From Actinoplanes missouriensis 431 (GTDB lineage Bacteria; Actinomycetota; Actinomycetes; Mycobacteriales; Micromonosporaceae), in assembly GCF_000284295.1 (NCBI RefSeq), contig NC_017093.1, positions 1,488,001 to 1,552,000 on the forward strand: DNA of 64,000 nt, written 5' to 3'. The position numbers were made by a program, and so were the translations under genes. Below the pieces are notes generated by a model, which saw only the letters and a list, made by a program, of their open reading frames with translations, was not told where the DNA came from and made no database searches. Position 1 is the first letter of the stretch. Each line of letters begins with the position of its first letter. Below, in pieces: positions 19,508 to 28,352 of the stretch.

Positions 19508-20045
19508 TCAGCACTGCTCGGGAGGGTTCGAGGGCCTCGTACCGGTGCGGGACGTCCCCCGGGAACGTCACGTAGTCCCCGGGCCCCACCTCGACCGGCT
19601 CCTCGACCGGCCCGGTCCGGATCCGTCCCGACGACACCACGATGTGCTCGATGCTGCCCGGAATGTGCGCCTCGGCCTCCCGTGGCTCACCGGGCTCCAG
19701 TTCCATCACGTAGATGTCCCGCCGGGTGTTCGGTGACCCGGTCGCGAGCAGCGTCGCCACGAAATCGGCGTGATCCGAGCGCAGCCGTGGACCCTCGCCG
19801 GCCCGCACCACCCGTACCGGTGATGGCGGCGGCTCGACCAGCCTGCTGAACGGGATGCCGAGCGCGACGCCGAGTGCCCACAGCGTCTCGATGCTCGGAT
19901 TGCCGGTGCCCGCCTCCAGCTGGGAGAGCGTCGACTTCGCCAGTCCCGCGCGACGGGCCAGCTCGGTCAGGGAGATCCCGGCGCGGTCCCGTTCCCTGCG
20001 CAGGGCGGCCGCGATGACGGCCAGCGGCGGTGCCGACTGCTGCAT
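19491..20045 (-). CDS. XRE-family regulator with C-terminal cupin
   Basis: 184 aa. A helix-turn-helix (about residues 8-62, with GISLTELARRAGLAKSTLSQ) is joined to a cupin domain (about 105-184, with HIPGSIEHIVVSSG and PGDYVTFPGDVPHRY). Such proteins bind a small ligand and repress transporter or metabolic genes. ATG 20045 is chosen because GGAG lies 8 nt upstream; in-frame ATGs at 20099 and 20111 are less likely. Divergent from azlCD across a region full of GTTCG/CGAAC half-sites, so it is the likely regulator of azlCD and of itself. Confidence 0.9.
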   Translation of the reverse strand: MQQSAPPLAVIAAALRRERDRAGISLTELARRAGLAKSTLSQLEAGTGNPSIETLWALGVALGIPFSRLVEPPPSPVRVVRAGEGPRLRSDHADFVATLLATGSPNTRRDIYVMELEPGEPREAEAHIPGSIEHIVVSSGRIRTGPVEEPVEVGPGDYVTFPGDVPHRYEALEPSRAVLIMEHR

Positions 20046-20129
20046 GTTCGCTCCATCGGACAGGTTGTTCGGTTTGACGAACCGTTCGCGTTCGTTCATC
20101 GTAGCGAACATGAGTACGGTGAAACGAAC
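20046..20129. promoter_or_regulatory. GTTCG/CGAAC half-site cluster between XRE regulator and azlC
   Basis: Seven pentamers lie within 84 bp: GTTCG at 20046, 20067, 20084 and 20090, and CGAAC at 20078, 20105 and 20125. The pair 20067-20071 / 20078-20082 forms a perfect inverted repeat with a 6-nt spacer. This is the likely operator region of the XRE-cupin protein. Confidence 0.6.
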
Positions 20130-20805
20130 ACTGCGGGACGTGGGCGCGCTCGGCGCCGCCATGGTCGCGGTGGGCGCTTCCTTCGGCGCCATCGCGATCG
20201 CGTACGGGCTGCCACCGTGGACGCCGATCGCCATGTCCACGGTCGTCTTCGCCGGGGGCTCCCAGTTCCTCGCGGCCGGCCTGATCGCGGCCGGCAACCC
20301 GATCGCCGCCGTACTGGCCGGGCTGCTCCTCAACGCCCGGCACCTGCCGTTCGGCCTGGCCGTCGCGAGCACCATCGGCGGCAGCTGGCGCCATCGTCTG
20401 ATCGGCAGCCACATCATGACCGACGAGGCCGTCGCGTTCGCCCTGGCCGAGACCGACCCGGCCCAGCGGCGCCGGATCTACTGGCTGGTCGGCACGACCC
20501 TCTTCGTCACGTGGAACATCGGCACCGTCCTCGGTGTCCTGCTGGGCGGCGCCACCGGAGACCCGGACGCCCTGGGCCTGGACGCCGCGTTCCCCGCCGC
20601 GCTGATCGCCTTGATCCTCCCCAGCCTGCGCGACCGTCCGACGCGGCTGGTCGCTCTGGCGGGCGCGGCCACAGCGGTAGCCCTGACCCCGGTGCTGCCG
20701 GCCGGCCTCCCCGTCCTGTGCGCCCTGCTGGGTCTGCTGGTCCTGCTGGCCCCGTCCAGGTTCCTGAACCCCCGTGTCGCTCCCGCGGAGGAGACCCGAT
20801 GCTGA
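20110..20805 (+). CDS. azlC: AzlC-family branched-chain amino acid exporter, large subunit
   Basis: 231 aa, strongly hydrophobic. Family features include the N-terminal ASFGAIAIAYGLPPW, FAGGSQFLAAG and LLLNARHLPFGLA. AzlC works with the small AzlD protein encoded immediately downstream to export branched-chain amino acids or their analogues. The ATG at 20110 follows the half-site cluster. The 3' end overlaps azlD. Confidence 0.93.
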   Translation: MSTVKRTLRDVGALGAAMVAVGASFGAIAIAYGLPPWTPIAMSTVVFAGGSQFLAAGLIAAGNPIAAVLAGLLLNARHLPFGLAVASTIGGSWRHRLIGSHIMTDEAVAFALAETDPAQRRRIYWLVGTTLFVTWNIGTVLGVLLGGATGDPDALGLDAAFPAALIALILPSLRDRPTRLVALAGAATAVALTPVLPAGLPVLCALLGLLVLLAPSRFLNPRVAPAEETRC

Positions 20806-21107
20806 TAGCCGCCATCCTCGCGCTCGGCATGGGCACCTATGCCATCCGCCTGAGCGGAGTGCTCCTCCGTGAACGCCTCGAACTCTCCGACAACCTTCAA
20901 CGGCTGCTCCCGATGGCTGCCGCGTCACTGCTGGCCGCCCTGGCAGCCACCGCAGCCCTGATGGCAGGAAGCGAGTTCACCGGCCCGGCCCGCCCCACGG
21001 GAGTCCTGATAGGCGCCGTGCTGGCGTACCGCCGGGCCCCCTTCGTAGCCGTAGTCCTGGCAGCAGCCACCACAACAGCCCTACTACGCCTAGCCGGCGT
21101 CCCCTAG
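20799..21107 (+). CDS. azlD: AzlD-family small subunit
   Basis: 102 aa, four hydrophobic segments. Starts with MLIAAILALGMGTYAIRLSG, typical of AzlD, and ends in the usual YRRAPFVAVVLAAATTTALLR. ATG 20799 lies behind GGAGGAG and overlaps the azlC stop (ATGCTGA), so translation is coupled. Partner of AzlC. Confidence 0.92.
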   Translation: MLIAAILALGMGTYAIRLSGVLLRERLELSDNLQRLLPMAAASLLAALAATAALMAGSEFTGPARPTGVLIGAVLAYRRAPFVAVVLAAATTTALLRLAGVP

Positions 21108-21140
21108 CCCCAACGCCGCTCAGTTAGCCGGCGAGGCGAG

Positions 21141-21185
21141 GCCATGTGCGGCGGTGCCATGCGCGGCGGTGCCATGTGCGGCGAT
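21141..21185 (+). repeat. 15-bp tandem repeat, three units, azlD/DUF3043 gap
   Basis: Units GCCATGTGCGGCGGT (21141-21155), GCCATGCGCGGCGGT (21156-21170) and GCCATGTGCGGCGAT (21171-21185) lie in a 252-bp region between convergent genes. The rest of that gap is G-rich low-complexity sequence with no gene that I can support. Confidence 0.85.
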
Positions 21186-21359
21186 GGGGTGGCGTGGCAA
21201 GGTGTGGCGCTTGGCAGAGCGGCATGGCGCGGCGAGACGTGGCGGGCGGCGGCGCGGCGTGGTGTGGGCCCTCCCCGCCCAAGACCGCCCCAGCCAGCGC
21301 AAAACCGCCAAGCCGAAGAAGCAAGCCGCCGAAGAGAGTCAAGCCGGCAAAAGACCCGA

Positions 21360-21977
21360 TCAGATCTTGGCGCCGAACGAGACCTTGGCCTTGGGGATGC
21401 GCATCCGGCGGAACGTCAGCCCGCGCATGATCCCGTACAGATAAAGGGACCCCATCCGCTGCGAACTGTCCGGGAACCGCTCCCGCACCATCCTCTTGAT
21501 CTTGCGAGCGATCAGAATGCTGTCCACCAGCACGGCCAGCGCCAGCAGCGCCCAGATCAGCGTGCTGATGTTCTGCACGGTGCGGTTCGGCACCGAGGAG
21601 CCGATCAGGACCACCACAGCCCCGGCGATGAACCACGAGCCCACGGTGTGCCGGGAGTCGACGATGTCACGGACCAGCGACCGCTCCGGACCCCGGTCGC
21701 GGGCGAGCAGGTAACGCTCGTCCCCGTTGCGCATGCCCTCGTTCGCCTCGGCGCGCTCGGCTCGCTGCCGCTCGCGCAGCTGCTTGTAGGCCTCTTTGCG
21801 GTTCTCCGGCGCCTTGTCCTGCACCCGGCGGCCGGTGGCCGTCCGCTTCGGCGTGACCACGCCCAGCTCTTTCTTGCTGGGTGTGTAGCTCTTGGGCCGG
21901 GACTCGGCGGAGGTCGTCACCTCTTCCACCTGAGCGGGGGCGACGTCTTCTGGCTTGCGGCGAAACAGCGGGGACAC
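21360..21977 (-). CDS. DUF3043 membrane protein
   Basis: 205 aa. A charged cytosolic N-terminal half (KSYTPSKKELGVVTPKRTATG, then an ERQRAERAEANEG-type helix) is followed by two membrane helices (about 118-135 and 142-160) and a basic tail. The pattern matches DUF3043, a conserved actinobacterial family of unknown function (M. tuberculosis Rv2206 is similar from memory). GTG start at 21977. A perfect hairpin terminator separates it from murA. Confidence 0.85.
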   Translation of the reverse strand: MSPLFRRKPEDVAPAQVEEVTTSAESRPKSYTPSKKELGVVTPKRTATGRRVQDKAPENRKEAYKQLRERQRAERAEANEGMRNGDERYLLARDRGPERSLVRDIVDSRHTVGSWFIAGAVVVLIGSSVPNRTVQNISTLIWALLALAVLVDSILIARKIKRMVRERFPDSSQRMGSLYLYGIMRGLTFRRMRIPKAKVSFGAKI

Positions 21978-21993
21978 GTCAGCAGCGTAGCCA

Positions 21994-22024
21994 AACGGCG
22001 CGGTGTGTCACACACCGCGCCGTT
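21994..22024 (-). terminator. Hairpin terminator after murA
   Basis: A 14-bp perfect stem (21994-22007 with 22011-22024, 3-nt loop) sits between the murA stop and the DUF3043 start. Only a short T run follows on the minus strand, as is common in GC-rich actinobacteria. Confidence 0.75.
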
Positions 22025-22044
22025 GATCGTGACGAAGATGCAGC

Positions 22045-23400
22045 TCAGGGACGCTCGACGTGGGCGCCGAGGGCGGCCAGCTTGGCTTCGAAGTCCTCGT
22101 AGCCGCGCTCGATCAGGTTGACGCCGTAGACCCGCGAGGTGCCTTCGGCGGCCAGCGCCGCGATCAGGTGCGCGAAACCGGCCCGCAGGTCGGGGATGCG
22201 CAGGTCGGCGGCGTGCAGCTTGGACGGGCCGGCGATCACCGCGGAGTGCATGAAGTTGCGGCGGCCGAAGCGGCACGGGGTGCCACCGAGGCAGTCCCGG
22301 TAGACCTGGATGGTGGCGCCCATCTGGTTGAGCGCCTCGGTGTAGCCGAGCCGCTGCTCGTACACCGTCTCGTGCATGATCGAGATGCCGCGGGCCTGGG
22401 TCAGGGCGACGACCAGGGGCTGCTGCCAGTCGGTCATGAAGCCGGGGTGCACGTCGGTCTCCAGCGCGACGGCCTTGAGCTCGCCGCCGGGGTGCCAGAA
22501 CTTGATGCCACCCTCGGCGCCGGTCACGCCGGGGCGGGCGATCCGGTCGTCGGTGATCTTCAGCTCGCCGCCGATGGAGCGGAAGACGTTCAGGAACGTC
22601 ATCATGTCGGCCTGGCGGGCGCCGACGACCTCGATCTCGCCACGGGTGGCGAGCGCGGCGGCGGCCCAGCTGGCGGCCTCGATGCGGTCCGGGATCGGCT
22701 TGTGCTCGTACCCGTAGAGCCTGGGCACGCCCTGGATCTCGATGACCCGGTCGGTGTGCACGGTGATGATGGCGCCCATCTTCTGCAGGATGCAGATGAG
22801 GTCCATGATCTCCGGCTCGATGGCGGCGTTGCGCAGCTCGGTGACGCCCTCGGCGCGGACCGCGGTGAGCAGCACCTGCTCGGTGGCGCCGACGCTCGGG
22901 TACGGCAGTTCCAGCTTGGCCCCGTGCAGACCGTTCGGGGCGCTCAGGTGCATGCCCTCGGGGGTCTTGTCGACGACCGCGCCGAACTCGCGCAGCGCCC
23001 GGATGTGGAAGTCGATCGGGCGCGGGCCGATGTGGCAGCCGCCCAGGTCGGGGATGAACGCGTGACCGAGACGGTGCAGCAGCGGACCGCAGAGCAGGAT
23101 CGGGATCCGGCTGGACCCGGCATGCACGTTGATCTCGTCGGTGCTGGCGCTCTCCACGTTGGTGGGGTCCATCACCAGCTCGCCGTCCTCGGTGCCGTCG
23201 GTGACCTTCACACCGTGCAGCTCGAGGAGGCCGCGGACGACCTCGACGTCCCGGATGCCGGGCACGTCGTAGAGGTGGCTCGGTGACTCGCCCAGCAGGG
23301 CGGCGACCATCGCCTTGGAAACGAGGTTCTTGGCGCCACGGACCCGGATCTGACCCTGCAGCGGCGTGCCGCCGTGCACGATCAGGACATCGTCGGTCAA
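22045..23400 (-). CDS. murA: UDP-N-acetylglucosamine 1-carboxyvinyltransferase
   Basis: First committed enzyme of peptidoglycan precursor synthesis, transferring enolpyruvate from PEP to UDP-GlcNAc; 451 aa. The RGAKN motif is at 21-25. The active-site loop GGCHIGPRPID places Cys at residue 122, the residue alkylated by fosfomycin in family members that have it. TTG start at 23400 is supported by GGAGG 5 nt upstream and by the MTDDVLIVHGG-type N-terminus. It lacks a linked cell-wall operon and has its own terminator. Confidence 0.95.
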   Translation of the reverse strand: MTDDVLIVHGGTPLQGQIRVRGAKNLVSKAMVAALLGESPSHLYDVPGIRDVEVVRGLLELHGVKVTDGTEDGELVMDPTNVESASTDEINVHAGSSRIPILLCGPLLHRLGHAFIPDLGGCHIGPRPIDFHIRALREFGAVVDKTPEGMHLSAPNGLHGAKLELPYPSVGATEQVLLTAVRAEGVTELRNAAIEPEIMDLICILQKMGAIITVHTDRVIEIQGVPRLYGYEHKPIPDRIEAASWAAAALATRGEIEVVGARQADMMTFLNVFRSIGGELKITDDRIARPGVTGAEGGIKFWHPGGELKAVALETDVHPGFMTDWQQPLVVALTQARGISIMHETVYEQRLGYTEALNQMGATIQVYRDCLGGTPCRFGRRNFMHSAVIAGPSKLHAADLRIPDLRAGFAHLIAALAAEGTSRVYGVNLIERGYEDFEAKLAALGAHVERP

Positions 23401-23598
23401 CGTAACCTCCAGCCGGCGGGCGATGGGTTCGCCCGGTGTACGAGGGGGCAGAGCGTGGGCGGGGGTACCCGATTCTGCAACCGGGGAAGCATAGCGCTGA
23501 GTGACAACCGCGCCAGTCGTAGAGGGGTACGAAACGCCGTTGACTAAGGCAGCATTAACGAACCCATCATAGAGATGGATTCAAATGACTACTCAGCG

Positions 23599-24777
23599 TT
23601 ACGGCAGGGCGAGCATCTGGTCGAGCGCGACCCGGGCCTCGTGGGCGGTCTTCTCGTCGACCGTGATCACGTTCGGGACCCGGCCGGCGACGAGTTCCTC
23701 GAGCGCCCAGACGAGGTGCGGCAGGTCGATGCGGTTCATCGTCGAGCAGTAGCAGACCGCCCGGTCGAGGAACATGATCTGCTTGTCCGGGTGGGCGAGC
23801 GCCAGACGCCGTACCAGATTGAGCTCGGTGCCGACGGCCCAGGACGAACCGGCGGGGGCGGCCTCCAGGGCCTTGATGATGTACTCGGTGGAGCCGACGT
23901 AGTCGGCGGCCCGGACCACCTCGTGGCGGCACTCGGGGTGCACCAGGACGTTCACGCCCGGCACCCGTTCCCGCACCTCACGCACGCTGTCCAGGGTGAA
24001 CCGGCCGTGCACCGAGCAGTGCCCGCGCCAGAGGATCATCCGGGCGTCGCGCAGCTGCTCGTCGGTCAGCCCGCCCTTCGGCTTGTGCGGGTCGTAGAGG
24101 ACGCAGTCGTCCAGGTCGAAGCCCATCTCCAGCACCGCGGTGTTGCGGCCGAGGTGCTGGTCGGGCAGGAAGAAGACCTTGGAGCCCTGCTCGAACGACC
24201 AGTCCAGGGCGCGCTTGGCGTTGGACGAGGTGCAGACCACACCGGAGTTACGGCCGACGAAGCCCTTGATGTCGGCGGAGGAGTTCATGTAGGTCACCGG
24301 CACGATCTGGTCGGTGATGCCGAGGTCCTGGAAGTGCTCCCAGGCGGTCTCCACCTGCCCCAGGACGGCCATGTCGGCCATCGAGCACCCGGCCGCGAGG
24401 TCGGGCAGGATCACGCGCTGGTCTTTACCCGTCAAGATGTCGGCGCTCTCGGCCATGAAGTGCACGCCGCAGAAGACGATGAACTCGGCCTCCGGACGGG
24501 CCGCCGCCTGCTGGGCGAGCTTGAACGAGTCACCGGTGACGTCGGCGAACTGGATCACCTCGTCGCGCTGGTAGTGGTGACCGAGAACGAACACCCGGGA
24601 GCCGAGCGCCTCCTTCGCCGCGCGGGCCCGTGCCACCAGGCCGGGGTCGCTGGGTGCGGGCAGGTCGCCGGGGCAGTCCACGCCCCGCTCGCTGGCCGGG
24701 TCGGTGCCCTGGCCGAGCAGGAGCAGGGCCAGCGGGGTGTTCTGAGGTTCGGTCCAGGTCGACGTCACGTCCCTCAT
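23599..24777 (-). CDS. nadA: Quinolinate synthase A
   Basis: 4Fe-4S enzyme condensing iminoaspartate with dihydroxyacetone phosphate to quinolinate in NAD synthesis; about 392 aa. Motifs: LGHHYQRDEVIQFAD, FCGVHFMAESADIL, CTSSNA, HPECRHEV and FLDRAVCYCSTMNRI, which hold the cluster cysteines. The start could be ATG 24777 or GTG 24768; the region upstream of 24783 has no family similarity. nadB and nadC are not adjacent. It is divergent from glycerate kinase with a 62-nt gap, too small for long leaders. Confidence 0.93.
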   Translation of the reverse strand: MRDVTSTWTEPQNTPLALLLLGQGTDPASERGVDCPGDLPAPSDPGLVARARAAKEALGSRVFVLGHHYQRDEVIQFADVTGDSFKLAQQAAARPEAEFIVFCGVHFMAESADILTGKDQRVILPDLAAGCSMADMAVLGQVETAWEHFQDLGITDQIVPVTYMNSSADIKGFVGRNSGVVCTSSNAKRALDWSFEQGSKVFFLPDQHLGRNTAVLEMGFDLDDCVLYDPHKPKGGLTDEQLRDARMILWRGHCSVHGRFTLDSVREVRERVPGVNVLVHPECRHEVVRAADYVGSTEYIIKALEAAPAGSSWAVGTELNLVRRLALAHPDKQIMFLDRAVCYCSTMNRIDLPHLVWALEELVAGRVPNVITVDEKTAHEARVALDQMLALP

Positions 24778-24839
24778 CGTTACACAGGCCCCGGCACCGA
24801 GGCTGCGCCCGGACGGGGTGTGCTGCCACACTCGCGGGT

Positions 24840-25946
24840 GTGCGCGTACTGATCTGTCCGGACAAGTTCGCCGGCACCCTTTCCGCCCCCGCCGTCGCCG
24901 ATGCGATAGCCGAGGGCTGGTCCGTCCCCGATGACGTCCTTGTCCGCCGCCCACTGGCCGACGGCGGACCCGGTTTCGTGGAGGTGCTGGCCACCGCGCT
25001 GGACGGCCGCCGCATCCCGGTGGACACGGTCGACCCGCTGGGCCGCCCGGTGCGGGGTGAGATCTTCACAACCGGGCCGATCGCGTACGTCGAGAGCGCG
25101 CAAGCCTGTGGCCTGCATCTCCTGGAGGCGGCCGAGCGTGACCCCAAGGTGACGACCTCCTACGGACTCGGGCTGCTGCTCACCGCCGCGGTCGAGTCGG
25201 GCGCGACCGAGGTGGTGGTCGGGCTCGGCGGCTCCGCGGTGAACGACGCGGGCGCCGGGATGCTCGCCGCGCTCGGCGCCGCCCCGGTCGACGTGTCCGG
25301 GAACGCCCTGCCCTACGGCGCCGCCCCGCTGATCACCGCGGCCGGGCTGGCCGGTGAGCCGCGCCTGCGGCAGGTCAGCCTGGTGGCGGCGACCGACGTC
25401 GACAACCCGCTGACCGGCCTGCACGGCGCCAGCAACGTCTTCGGCCCGCAGAAGGGCGCCTCCCGCGAGGACGTGCTGCGCCTGGACGCGGCTCTGGAGC
25501 ATTTCGCCGGTGTGCTGGAGAAGGCGTTCGGGCGTACCGGCCTGAGAGAGGAACCGGGCGGCGGCGCCGCAGGCGGCCTGGGCGCCGCCCTGATCGCGCT
25601 CGGCGGCCGGGTGACCTCCGGTATCAACATGGTCACGAATCTGATCGGGCTCGACGCCGAGCTGGACGCCGCCGACCTGGTGATCACGGGGGAGGGGTCG
25701 TTCGACCACCAGTCGCTGCGCGGCAAGGTGGTGGCCGGGATCGCGGCCGGCGCCCGGGACCGGGGTCTGCCGTGCGTGGTGCTGGCCGGGCGCAACGAGA
25801 CCGGGCACCGGGAGGCCGCGGCGGCCGGGGTGACCGAGACGCACACCCTCGTCGAGCATTTCGGTTCGGTCGAGACCGCTCTCGCCGAACCCGCGCGCGG
25901 CCTGCGGGAACTCGCCGGAGCGCTGGCCGCCCAGTGGAGCAGGTGA
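24840..25946 (+). CDS. Glycerate kinase (GarK/GlxK family)
   Basis: Phosphorylates D-glycerate; 368 aa. Begins with the typical MRVLICPDKFAGTLSA and contains ADGGPGF, VGLGGSAVNDAGAGM, GPQKGAS and ITGEGSFDHQSLRGK, all of the GarK-type family (usually the 2-kinase). GTG 24840 fits the conserved N-terminus; CACACT ends 7 nt upstream, so a leaderless mRNA is possible. An M. tuberculosis homologue (Rv2205c, from memory) also neighbours the ErpA-like gene. Confidence 0.93.
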   Translation: MRVLICPDKFAGTLSAPAVADAIAEGWSVPDDVLVRRPLADGGPGFVEVLATALDGRRIPVDTVDPLGRPVRGEIFTTGPIAYVESAQACGLHLLEAAERDPKVTTSYGLGLLLTAAVESGATEVVVGLGGSAVNDAGAGMLAALGAAPVDVSGNALPYGAAPLITAAGLAGEPRLRQVSLVAATDVDNPLTGLHGASNVFGPQKGASREDVLRLDAALEHFAGVLEKAFGRTGLREEPGGGAAGGLGAALIALGGRVTSGINMVTNLIGLDAELDAADLVITGEGSFDHQSLRGKVVAGIAAGARDRGLPCVVLAGRNETGHREAAAAGVTETHTLVEHFGSVETALAEPARGLRELAGALAAQWSR

Positions 25947-25963
25947 TCTAAAAAGCACCCGGA

Positions 25964-25992
25964 TTGGGAATCTCGGGAATTGGGGTTAGCGT
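25964..25992 (+). promoter_or_regulatory. Candidate promoter for erpA
   Basis: TTGGGA (25964-25969), a 17-nt spacer and TAGCGT (25987-25992), 44 nt before the GTG start. Confidence 0.45.
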
Positions 25993-26035
25993 TGGCCTGT
26001 ACGGCACCAGTCCGCACCTGGCAGGGAGATACCTA

Positions 26036-26404
26036 GTGACCACAGAAGCGCACACCGAGTCGACCGAGGCGACCGCCCCGACCGGCGTCACCCTCACCGA
26101 CGTCGCCGCGGTGAAGGTCAAGGCCCTGATCGAGCAGGAAGGGCGCGACGACCTGCGCCTGCGCATCGCCGTACAGCCCGGTGGCTGCTCCGGCCTGCGC
26201 TACCAGCTCTTCTTCGACGAGCGTTCGCTCGACGGCGATGTCGTGAACGACTTCGGCGGCGTCGAGGTCGTCGTGGACCGGATGTCCGCGCCGTACCTCG
26301 CGGGCGCGACGATCGATTTCGCGGACCGCATCGACGCTCAGGGCTTCACGATCGACAACCCGAACGCGCAGAACTCCTGCGCCTGCGGCGACTCGTTCCA
26401 CTGA
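26036..26404 (+). CDS. erpA: A-type iron-sulfur carrier (ErpA/IscA-like)
   Basis: Delivers Fe-S clusters to apoproteins; 122 aa. The three ligand cysteines are C51 (QPGGCSGLRY), C115 and C117 (NSCACGDSF). GTG start at 26036 follows GGGAGATACCTA. It stands alone between two transcription signals (promoter at 25964, terminator at 26425). Nearby candidate clients include NadA and the Rieske protein, but this is inference. Confidence 0.93.
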   Translation: MTTEAHTESTEATAPTGVTLTDVAAVKVKALIEQEGRDDLRLRIAVQPGGCSGLRYQLFFDERSLDGDVVNDFGGVEVVVDRMSAPYLAGATIDFADRIDAQGFTIDNPNAQNSCACGDSFH

Positions 26405-26424
26405 GCCGCCGGAAAGCAACGACC

Positions 26425-26456
26425 AACAGGCCGTCCCGTTAACGGGGCGGCCTGTT
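26425..26456 (+). terminator. Terminator after erpA
   Basis: Nine-bp outer arms (26425-26433 with 26448-26456) enclose the palindrome CCCGTTAACGGG. Nearly the whole 32 nt can pair. The T-tract is short. Confidence 0.8.
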
Positions 26457-26488
26457 GTGCTTCACCGGCCGGTAGTCTCAGGGCGTAA

Positions 26489-27496
<1,008 letters not shown>

Positions 27497-27510
27497 AGCT
27501 AGGAAACAAC

Positions 27511-28020
27511 ATGGTTCTCGCGGTCTTCGCCGGCCTGCCCGGCGTCGGCAAGAGCACGCTCGCCGCGCAGGTGGCCACCGAGCTGCCCGCGGCGGTGCTC
27601 GCCGTCGACACTGTCGACTTCACGCTCCAGCGGTACGGGGTGCAGGAGCACCGGCCCGGCTACGCCGCCTACGGCGTGGTGGCCGCGCTCGCCGAGGAAC
27701 AGCTCAAGATCGGCCACAGCGTGATCATCGACGCGGTGAACCCGGTCAAGTCGGCCCGTGAGCTCTGGGTGGAGCTGGCGGACCGGATGGACGTGCCGCT
27801 GCGCGTGGTCGAGGTGATCTGCGGCGATGACGCGGAGCACCGCCGCCGGGTCGAGGCGCGGTACGCGGCGCGCGACCACGAGGGCATCCCCGACTGGGTG
27901 CGGGTCCTGGAGCGCCAGGCGGAGTACGAGCCGTACCTCGGCCCCCGCCTGGTCGTCGACACGTTCCTGGCGAAGGACCCGGTCCCGCAAGTGTTGTCAT
28001 ATCTCGGGAACAGCCGCTGA
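27511..28020 (+). CDS. P-loop small-molecule kinase (AAA_33 type)
   Basis: 169 aa single-domain NTPase. Walker A GLPGVGKS is at 8-15, IIDAVNP is in the middle and a helical RRRVEARYAARDHEG segment resembles a kinase lid. AGGAAACAAC precedes the ATG at 27511. It is translated after adoK and may act on a related metabolite; the substrate is unknown. Zeta-toxin similarity is only at fold level and there is no antitoxin gene beside it. A long inverted repeat follows. Confidence 0.8.
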   Translation: MVLAVFAGLPGVGKSTLAAQVATELPAAVLAVDTVDFTLQRYGVQEHRPGYAAYGVVAALAEEQLKIGHSVIIDAVNPVKSARELWVELADRMDVPLRVVEVICGDDAEHRRRVEARYAARDHEGIPDWVRVLERQAEYEPYLGPRLVVDTFLAKDPVPQVLSYLGNSR

Positions 28021-28023
28021 CAC

Positions 28024-28121
28024 GCGATTGCCGCCGGTGAGATGGCACGTGGTTTTCCGACGCCGCGGGGTTTGCGGTGGCGGAAAACCGCCTGCCATCT
28101 CACCGGTTACCAGGCAATCGC
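28024..28121. repeat. 98-bp nested inverted repeat (long-hairpin element, copy 1)
   Basis: Three perfect arm pairs share one axis: 28024-28032 with 28113-28121 (9 bp), 28034-28047 with 28093-28106 (14 bp), and 28051-28059 with 28081-28089 (9 bp). It lies between the convergent genes for the P-loop kinase and the TusA-like protein. It is followed by CGCGGAGCGAAGCGAAGCC, which resembles the tail of the element at 63632. It could terminate transcription in both directions or be a non-autonomous repeat. Confidence 0.9.
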
Positions 28122-28142
28122 CGCGGAGCGAAGCGAAGCCGG

Positions 28143-28352
28143 CTAGCAGAGTCTTCTGACGTCGAACTGATGGCCGTGGCCGGCGACGAACTCCTGACCC
28201 TTCATGCGGCACCAGGCGGGGATGTCGTTGGCCGCGGCCGGATCGTCCGCGAGCACCCGGACGATCTCGCCGATCGGCACGTCCGGCATCGCCTTGGCCA
28301 GCTTGATCACCGGCAGCGGGCAGCGCTGACCGAGGCAGTCCAGCGTGATCAC
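28143..28352 (-). CDS. TusA-family sulfur carrier
   Basis: 69 aa, GTG start at 28352. The MITLDCLGQRCPLPVIK motif contains the CPxP active-site Cys (C11), which accepts persulfide sulfur; C6 is an extra nearby cysteine, and the protein ends in RRLC. Its start overlaps the stop of the cysteine desulfurase by 4 nt (GTGA), so donor and carrier are co-translated. It probably takes sulfur from that enzyme; the acceptor pathway is not visible here. Confidence 0.88.
   Translation of the reverse strand: MITLDCLGQRCPLPVIKLAKAMPDVPIGEIVRVLADDPAAANDIPAWCRMKGQEFVAGHGHQFDVRRLC

Noticed and set aside
21108..21359. Small coding genes in the azlD/DUF3043 gap
   Set aside because: All frames are short and built from the 15-bp repeat or G-rich low-complexity sequence; no ribosome site.
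27511..28020. Zeta-type toxin
   Set aside because: It has only the generic P-loop kinase fold, no partner antitoxin gene, and sits in a conserved adoK context.
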